This document shows positions 15,408-19,776 of a DNA stretch of 19,776 bases, one piece after another (positions within the stretch are counted from its first letter, which is position 1; each line of letters opens with the position of its first letter). The notes beneath the pieces were generated by a model that was given only the letters and a program-made list of their open reading frames with translations, did no database searches and was not told the DNA's origin. This DNA comes from an uncultured Austwickia sp. Lineage in GTDB: Bacteria; Actinomycetota; Actinomycetes; Actinomycetales; Dermatophilaceae. The DNA is taken from contig CAKUSI010000035.1 in assembly GCA_934678955.1 (NCBI GenBank), positions 1-19,776 on the forward strand, in the 5' to 3' direction. The position numbers and the translations under genes were made by a program.

Positions 15408-15785
15408 TCACCTCGGTGCGAACGTGCCCGTGGTGACGTAGCCCACGGTGGCCTCGGCCCACACCCGCATCACCTTGATGAGCCCGTCCACCGTCCGCGG
15501 CTCCGGGTCCCAGCAGATGTAGTACCCGTGGCGGTCCATGAGCCGGTGCACGGTGGCGCTGCCCGAGGGACGCGAACCGTACGACGGCTGGTGGGTGATG
15601 TAGGCCCGATAGCGGCCCCCCGGCAGCCGCACCGCGACGAACCGGAAGATCCCCCCACCGGACGCCTTGTACTCCACGTAGGTGTTGACCGGCAACTGCT
15701 CGCGCGTCGGGTCGAAGGCCGACACCTGGAAAGCCTTGGACACGCGCCGGTGCGCGGTGGACACCCGATCGGACGCGTACACCAT
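15408..15785 (-). CDS. E2-like (ubiquitin-conjugating-fold) protein, tentative
   Basis: This encodes 125 residues. ATG at 15785 overlaps the stop of the JAB-E1 gene (TGATG), indicating translational coupling. The N-terminal helix is followed by strands (VEYKASGGGIFRFVAVRL, GRYRAYITH), then QPSYGSRP, a conserved-looking His (H80), GYYIC with C91, a Trp, PEPRT and a terminal helix (VDGLIKVMRVW). This is the order seen in E2 proteins: meander sheet, proline-rich turn, His, active Cys, W/P and helix. If right, C91 would carry the activated ubiquitin-like protein received from the upstream E1 domain. The match is from motif order in a short sequence, so a different small alpha/beta domain remains possible. 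Its placement next to an E1 strengthens the call. Confidence 0.6.
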   Translation of the reverse strand: MVYASDRVSTAHRRVSKAFQVSAFDPTREQLPVNTYVEYKASGGGIFRFVAVRLPGGRYRAYITHQPSYGSRPSGSATVHRLMDRHGYYICWDPEPRTVDGLIKVMRVWAEATVGYVTTGTFAPR

Positions 15786-17236
15786 CACGCCACCCCCACG
15801 TCCCGTCGGCCGGCGAGGCCACCGAGACCGCCGCACTCGGGACATCCGGGTTTCGGTGTCAGCGGCGTCCACAGCGTCGTGTCGAGTTGCACGGCGCCGC
15901 GCAGGTGCGGCTCGAGCCGCTCCTCGAACAGCCGGAACACCGGCAACCCAGTGGCCGCCTCCACCTCCGGGCGCAGCTTCAGCACCCCGATGGGCCTGGA
16001 GGCCAGCGCCTCCACCAGCGCGTCGGCGGGCCCGGCCTCGGTGGTGGCGAACCGGCCGGTGCCGCCGCCGTAGCGCGACTGCAACAGCAGCAACGTCACC
16101 CTCGTCTTGAGCGCGTTGAGCCGCGACGTCGCCCAGATCTCCGCGCCCACACTGGTGACAGGGTTGTCCCCGCCGGCCTCGTAGTGGGCGTAGCGGCGCC
16201 CCACCCAGCACCTGTGGCAGGCCGTGGAGATGCCCGGCGCGACGAACGCGACCGCCCCGGCCGTCGCGTTCGCGAAGAGATCTGCGAACACCACCGGCAG
16301 CCCCTCAACGAGCCCGAGGTGGGCAACGAACGCGTTGGCCGGGTGACTGTCGGTCCACGCGCCGAGCAGGGTTCGCGACGGTGCGCGCCCGCCCAAGCGC
16401 CCGTACAACAGTTGCTCACGGCCGGGAGCGGCCGCGAGGGCATCCTCCACTCGCAACGGCAGGGCCACGACGACGGCGTCCGGGTTGATGTCGCGCAGCG
16501 CCATGGCCGTGACGACGGCCTTGCCGAGGCCCACCTCGCTGCGGCGGACGTGCTGGGTGGCCAGGTTGGTGGGCTCGTAGACGTCCGGGTCGAGGAGGAC
16601 GAACTGGCCGACCCCGCAGCGGGCCAAGTCTTCGAGCGCCGAGCGCGCGCCGCCGATGCCGGCAGCGATCACCCGGGCGTCCCTCAGTGCGCCGAGGTCG
16701 AGCGAGCCCCGGACGCGGCCCAGCCAGCTCTCGTCGGGCTCGGACACGACCTCCATCCGGGCAGGCTCGACATGAGCGGGCGCGCCCGCGTCCCCTGCTC
16801 GCGCGACCCACCAATGGATGGCGAAGTGCCCGGTGTCGGGGACGGTCTGGAGGATGGGGAGGAGCAGGTCGGTGCGCTTCTTGAAGGCCATCAGCTGTGC
16901 CGCGTACGCGCGATCGGGTCCCGAGGGCGTGGTGCCACCGGCGGGGTGGGAGTGCGCGAACCCGACGAACGCCAGGTCGTGGCGTCGCGTCAGTTCGAGG
17001 TCGAGCGCCTTGGCGAAGGCGAGGTCGGGCGAGTAGGTCACCGACGTAGCGTGCGACCCTGCGTCGAACTCGGCGGCACGAACGACGCCCGCCCGGTCGG
17101 CGAACAGGATCGCGCCGGATTCGGCTGGGCGGGCGCCGATGGTTGCCTCCAGGGTCGCCAGGGCCGAGGCCGCGACCTTGATCACGGGAGACTGGCCGGT
17201 TGGGCCGGTGGTGGGCCGGATGAATGGGATGTGCAT
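15785..17236 (-). CDS. JAB/JAMM isopeptidase - E1/ThiF-like fusion
   Basis: This encodes 483 residues. The N-terminal JAB metalloprotease domain has a candidate catalytic Glu (E39 in AESGAIL) and a full JAMM motif H95-x-H97-x7-S105-x2-D108 (HSHPAGGTTPSGPD). Residues of about 185-390 form an E1/ThiF adenylating domain: GIGGARS (193-199) in place of GxGGxGS, LLDPDVYEPTNLATQ (214-228) and PAxxGLP-like strands. Zinc pairs C340/C343 and C465/C468 match MoeB/ThiF CxxC pairs. No separate catalytic Cys is obvious, and the usual NRQ Arg is replaced (NLATQ). Known families use E1 to adenylate a ubiquitin-like tail and JAB to cleave it. ATG 17236 follows AAGGAAGAG on this strand. It is led by the inverted element at 17279 and coupled to the E2-like gene. 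No ubiquitin-like gene was seen nearby. Confidence 0.9.
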   Translation of the reverse strand: MHIPFIRPTTGPTGQSPVIKVAASALATLEATIGARPAESGAILFADRAGVVRAAEFDAGSHATSVTYSPDLAFAKALDLELTRRHDLAFVGFAHSHPAGGTTPSGPDRAYAAQLMAFKKRTDLLLPILQTVPDTGHFAIHWWVARAGDAGAPAHVEPARMEVVSEPDESWLGRVRGSLDLGALRDARVIAAGIGGARSALEDLARCGVGQFVLLDPDVYEPTNLATQHVRRSEVGLGKAVVTAMALRDINPDAVVVALPLRVEDALAAAPGREQLLYGRLGGRAPSRTLLGAWTDSHPANAFVAHLGLVEGLPVVFADLFANATAGAVAFVAPGISTACHRCWVGRRYAHYEAGGDNPVTSVGAEIWATSRLNALKTRVTLLLLQSRYGGGTGRFATTEAGPADALVEALASRPIGVLKLRPEVEAATGLPVFRLFEERLEPHLRGAVQLDTTLWTPLTPKPGCPECGGLGGLAGRRDVGVA

Positions 17237-17278
17237 GGCTCTTCCTTCCGCCGCGCGGGGTGCGCGTCACTCGGTTCC

Positions 17279-17293
17279 TGCAAACGGCATCCG
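17279..17293 (-). promoter_or_regulatory. Cluster promoter-like element, inverted copy 3
   Basis: Read on the minus strand this is CGGATGCCGTTTGCA, matching 13 of 15 positions of the element, with the CGGA and GTTTGCA ends kept. It points to the JAB-E1 gene, 42 nt before its ATG. It is back to back with copy 4, with 7 nt between them. Confidence 0.65.
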
Positions 17294-17300
17294 CACCCAC

Positions 17301-17315
17301 CGGACGCGGTTTGCA
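17301..17315 (+). promoter_or_regulatory. Cluster promoter-like element, copy 4
   Basis: CGGACGCGGTTTGCA is an exact copy, 37 nt before the ATG of the Clp-like ATPase at 17353, the same distance as copy 1 to its gene. Together with the inverted copy it forms a divergent control region. Confidence 0.8.
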
Positions 17316-17327
17316 CCCACCGGGTGC
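17313..17327 (+). repeat. 6-bp hairpin overlapping element copy 4
   Basis: GCACCC and GGGTGC are separated by ACC. It begins inside the promoter-like element, so it could influence the first transcribed bases or be a binding site. Short stems are common in GC-rich DNA. Confidence 0.35.
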
Positions 17328-17352
17328 CAGCACCACACCGAAAGGAATCCCC

Positions 17353-18678
17353 ATGGACCGCCTTCGTCCCAAGCCCGCCAACCAAGCCGATCTGGACGTC
17401 CTCGTCCCCGGCCCCGGCGTGCATCGCCACCTGCTCATCGATGGTTCGTACTCCTTCCGCTACCCCGCGGGCACGGTGCCCGCCACGGGGTGGGTCAGCA
17501 TCCTGCACCGCGCGTCCGGCGAGCTGGTCCTGCAGGTCGACCGGGCGCGCAACCCCCGTCTGCGCGGCCACGTTGCCGAGCTCTTCCAGCGCGGCCGGCT
17601 GTCCTTCGGCTCAGGGAACGAACTGGCCTCGTTCCTGACGACCGAGCTGGCCGGGCAGTTCGGCGTCACGGCGGGCCCGGTGCCAAGCCCGGCGCCGGCA
17701 ACGGGGCCGGTGCCCGCGGCTGTGCCGGAGGTGGCCCTCGACGAGGTCGCGGCCCATCGGAAGGCCCGGGCCACGAACCCCACCGCGGCGGAGCTGACCG
17801 CGCACCTCACCCGCCGGATCGTCGGGCAGGACGAGGCGCTCCAACGCATCGCCGGAGGGGTCGCCCGCCAACTGCGCAAGCCGGCTCCGGCCAGCCCCTA
17901 CTCGGCGCTGCTGATCGGCCCCACGGGGGTCGGCAAGACCGAGGCGGCCCGGCAGCTCGGGGTGGCCCTCTCCACACGGCTTCCGGACGCCGCCTGGTCG
18001 ACCCTCGTAATCGACTGCGGCGAGCTCACCGGCACCGACCAGCTGAACCGGGTGCTGGGTGCCGCCCCCGGCTTCGTGGGGTTCGACCAGGGCTCACCGA
18101 TCACCGAGGCGCTGGCCGGCGGGCCCGCCGTCCTGGTGTTCGACGAGGTCGAGAAGGCCCATCCTGCGCTGTTCAACCAGGTGTTGCTGGGCCTGTTGGA
18201 TCGTGGGCGCTTCTCGATTCCCAACCCGGGCCGCGGGATGGCGCGGGAGGCCGATGCTCGATCGAGCGTCGTCCTGATGACGTCCAACCTGGGCGTCGAA
18301 GACCTGCGTCCTGGCCTCGGACCCGCAGCCCTCCGCGCCCACCTGCGGGCGCACGGCATGCGGCCTGAGCTGGTGGGTCGGATGACCGACGTCGTCCAGT
18401 TCGGACACCTGGACGACGACGCCCTGGCCCGGGCCGCGGCCATCGCCACCCAGGACCTGATGGCCGAGTTCGGCCTGAACGCCGACTCCATCCACCCTGC
18501 GCACATCGCCTCCTGCCTCGACGAGTTCGACCCGCGCACCGGCGTCAGGGGCCTGCGGGTGGCGGCCGAACAGCGCTTGCAGTCGTCGCTGAACGACTTG
18601 GTCGATCAGGGCGCCTCCGGCCCCGTGCTCATCACTGCCGACCGAGTCGAACCATCGCCCCGGGCGCGCACGGCCTGA
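17353..18678 (+). CDS. ClpA/ClpB-type single AAA+ unfoldase
   Basis: This encodes 441 residues. ATG 17353 follows AAAGGA. The first 150 residues are unlike Clp N-domains: strands (HLLIDGSYSFRYPAG, GWVSILHRASGELVLQV), then a Pro/Ala/Val linker. Residues of about 155-370 match the second AAA+ module of Clp/Hsp100: RRIVGQDEALQRI, Walker A GPTGVGKT (189-196), PGFVGFDQGSPITEAL, Walker B VLVFDEVEKAHP (260-271), LDRGRFS, sensor I VVLMTSNLG and RPELVGRMTDVVQF. A C-terminal small domain follows to about residue 430. It has a single AAA+ ring, so it is shorter than ClpA/B. No ClpP-docking IGF/L loop was identified. Family members use ATP to unfold or disassemble proteins. Divergence from the JAB-E1/E2 unit suggests it acts on modified targets or remodels system complexes. 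Confidence 0.9.
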   Translation: MDRLRPKPANQADLDVLVPGPGVHRHLLIDGSYSFRYPAGTVPATGWVSILHRASGELVLQVDRARNPRLRGHVAELFQRGRLSFGSGNELASFLTTELAGQFGVTAGPVPSPAPATGPVPAAVPEVALDEVAAHRKARATNPTAAELTAHLTRRIVGQDEALQRIAGGVARQLRKPAPASPYSALLIGPTGVGKTEAARQLGVALSTRLPDAAWSTLVIDCGELTGTDQLNRVLGAAPGFVGFDQGSPITEALAGGPAVLVFDEVEKAHPALFNQVLLGLLDRGRFSIPNPGRGMAREADARSSVVLMTSNLGVEDLRPGLGPAALRAHLRAHGMRPELVGRMTDVVQFGHLDDDALARAAAIATQDLMAEFGLNADSIHPAHIASCLDEFDPRTGVRGLRVAAEQRLQSSLNDLVDQGASGPVLITADRVEPSPRARTA

Positions 18679-18685
18679 CCGCCCA

Positions 18686-18714
18686 CCCTGTGGCCCGCAC
18701 CGCGGGCCACAGGG
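18686..18714. terminator. Perfect 12-bp hairpin between converging genes
   Basis: CCCTGTGGCCCG pairs with CGGGCCACAGGG across a 5-nt loop (CACCG). It lies between the stops of the Clp-like gene (18678) and the minus-strand gene (18718), and probably acts on both. Confidence 0.75.
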
Positions 18715-18717
18715 ACC

Positions 18718-19671
18718 TCAACCGCTTTCCAGCCGGGGCTCGGCCCACTCCCAGGCGATGCCGTACGCCATGCCCGGGTGCGGCGACGCGAAGGTGACCC
18801 CCACCCGCGGGTCGTCCAGGTCGATGGCCGGGCCTCGGGAGCTCGGTGAGGCGATGAGCGACGGGACGACGGCGTTGAGGACCCAGGCGCGGGAGGCAAA
18901 CGGCGGGGTCCCGAAGTCGACGCTGACCCGAAGGTGGTCGTGGCGCCGGACGGGCGCAGCCACCAGGTAGGGCTGCATCATCCGCACCGACGACAGGCGA
19001 ATCCCCAGTTTCGTCTGCCGGCTCTCGCCGGCCCGGAGCGGTTCGGCCAGGGCGATGGTGACTCCCCACGAGCCCGGCCCCAGTGTGTCGACGGAGACCG
19101 AGCTGCCGCCATCGAGCGGCAGGCACGTCACCCCCTCGTCGCCACCTCCGGGGATCGAGAAGACCTCGTAGACCGAGGACTGCCCGTCGGCCACCGCAAC
19201 GAGGCTGCGGTCGAGGACGATCATGGGGTCGCTTCCACCGACCAGCGAGATGTCCTGGCTCTGCCAATACCAGGCTTGGCCGCCGAAGGCGCCCAGCCCG
19301 GCTTCGTGCCGCTCGACCATCCGCTCGGCGAGCAACCGCTCCGCCTGGCGCACCCTACGACGCAGCGCGCGCGTCCCGCGGTCGAGTCTGTCGCCGCGGC
19401 CGGCCTCTTCGAGCCGCTCCTCGAGGTAGGGGCTCTGGCTCGTGACCCCGACCGCCATCAGGTACAGGTAGCGCAGGTCTGCGGGCAGCGCCGCGGCTGC
19501 CGAACGGAGGCTCTCGACCAACGCCTTGCGGATCTCGTCGTCGCTCGTCCGCTCGTCGACCTCGAGCAGGTGCAGCAGCAGCGGCCCGATCCACTGCCGT
19601 GGGCGGGGGCGTCGGACGCCTCGTCCCTTGCAGAGGAGCTTGAGCTCCTCGCTCAGCGCTGCGGCGTCCAT
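18718..19671 (-). CDS. Unrecognised protein with N-terminal KGRG-type helical region
   Basis: This encodes 317 residues from ATG 19671; GTG 19689, with GAGG 6 nt upstream, is an equally possible start. The first 95 or so residues are helical (ELKLLCKGRGVRRPRPRQWIGPLLLHLL, then VESLRSAAAALPADLRYLYLMAVG). This recalls the K/R-x-GRG helical region at the start of many uncharacterised actinobacterial proteins, some of which are regulators or NTPases; that is memory of a pattern, not a search. A charged helix follows (RRRVRQAERLLAERM), then about 190 residues of beta-rich sequence (SLVAVADGQSSVYEVFSIP, SWGVTIALAEPL, DHLRVSVDFGTPPF). No catalytic motif is seen. It converges on the Clp-like gene across a terminator. 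Confidence 0.75.
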   Translation of the reverse strand: MDAAALSEELKLLCKGRGVRRPRPRQWIGPLLLHLLEVDERTSDDEIRKALVESLRSAAAALPADLRYLYLMAVGVTSQSPYLEERLEEAGRGDRLDRGTRALRRRVRQAERLLAERMVERHEAGLGAFGGQAWYWQSQDISLVGGSDPMIVLDRSLVAVADGQSSVYEVFSIPGGGDEGVTCLPLDGGSSVSVDTLGPGSWGVTIALAEPLRAGESRQTKLGIRLSSVRMMQPYLVAAPVRRHDHLRVSVDFGTPPFASRAWVLNAVVPSLIASPSSRGPAIDLDDPRVGVTFASPHPGMAYGIAWEWAEPRLESG

Positions 19672-19725
19672 GCGGACATCTTGGACCACACCTCGCCTCA
19701 GGACGAGCGTACTCGCCCCATCGTC

Positions 19726-19740
19726 CGGACGCGGTTTGCA
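19726..19740 (+). promoter_or_regulatory. Cluster promoter-like element, copy 5
   Basis: CGGACGCGGTTTGCA is an exact copy pointing off the right edge, 36 nt before the window ends. With the 37-nt spacing of copies 1 and 4, a start codon would fall within a few bases after the end. It lies 37-55 nt from the candidate starts of the minus-strand gene and points away from it. Confidence 0.75.
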
Positions 19741-19776
19741 CAAGCCCTCTGACGGGAGCCACAAGGGCACCCCTGG

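Noticed and set aside
15408..16211. Longer version of the E2-like ORF starting at 16211
   Set aside because: The extra amino-terminal part overlaps the JAB-E1 gene in another frame. The ATG at 15785 with a TGATG overlap gives a sensible 125-residue protein.
15887..17638. 583-codon plus-strand open frame across the JAB-E1 gene
   Set aside because: It is antisense to clear JAMM and E1 motifs and overlaps the Clp-like gene start in another frame; its residues (VGHRR, GRRVRE types) are shadow-like.
1..19776. CRISPR arrays, tRNA or rRNA genes, insertion sequences
   Set aside because: No regularly spaced repeats, cloverleaf-like sequence, rRNA core or transposase motifs were seen on reading both strands.

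Overview
The window is very GC-rich DNA with GC-ending codons, Shine-Dalgarno-led genes and GTG starts, which points to a high-GC actinobacterium (Actinomycetota); the species cannot be named from sequence alone. No tRNA, rRNA, CRISPR array, insertion sequence or phage structural gene was seen. Nearly all of the window looks like one dense accessory gene system built around a non-canonical RNA polymerase.

Layout. Positions 1-971 hold no convincing intact gene, only a possible coding remnant at about 684-1014. Positions 972-3178 encode an uncharacterised protein with two related repeats, an S1/OB-like segment, a proline-rich linker, a coiled coil and a C-terminal domain; the reading frame changes after a C6 run near 2503. 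Positions 3313-5897 hold a small possibly YbjN-like protein, a 46-residue Cys-rich protein, a coiled-coil protein and an OmpA-domain lipoprotein. Positions 5976-7523 hold a four-helix membrane/coiled-coil protein, a second small Cys-rich protein and a 23-codon ORF with a strong ribosome binding site.

The core operon (7642-15357) encodes three proteins: a 1666-residue single chain joining the beta and beta-prime halves of a multisubunit-type RNA polymerase with its catalytic motifs intact; an unrecognised 341-residue protein whose start overlaps the polymerase stop; and a 563-residue AAA+ ATPase of the sigma54-activator (NtrC/PspF) type with a degenerate GAFTGA loop and a pseudo-receiver-like N-terminus. 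On the minus strand (15408-17236) a JAB(JAMM)-E1/ThiF fusion is translationally coupled to a small E2-like protein. Divergent from it (17353-18678) is a ClpA/B-type single-AAA+ unfoldase, and 18718-19671 (minus) encodes an unrecognised protein.

The most striking regulatory signal is a 15-bp element, CGGACGCGGTTTGCA and close variants. It occurs five times, always between genes. Four copies point towards an annotated start codon 37-63 nt away, and the fifth points off the right edge. It resembles a sigma54 -24/-12 promoter (GG ... TTGCA) but has 9 rather than 10 nt between GG and GC. It is absent upstream of the polymerase operon, which instead has a perfect 12-bp palindrome. The inferred model is that the host enzyme makes the fused polymerase and its ATP-dependent activator, and these then transcribe the ubiquitin-like conjugation, unfoldase, envelope and zinc-protein units from dedicated promoters. 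The enzyme families are read from sequence motifs; the wiring is inference.
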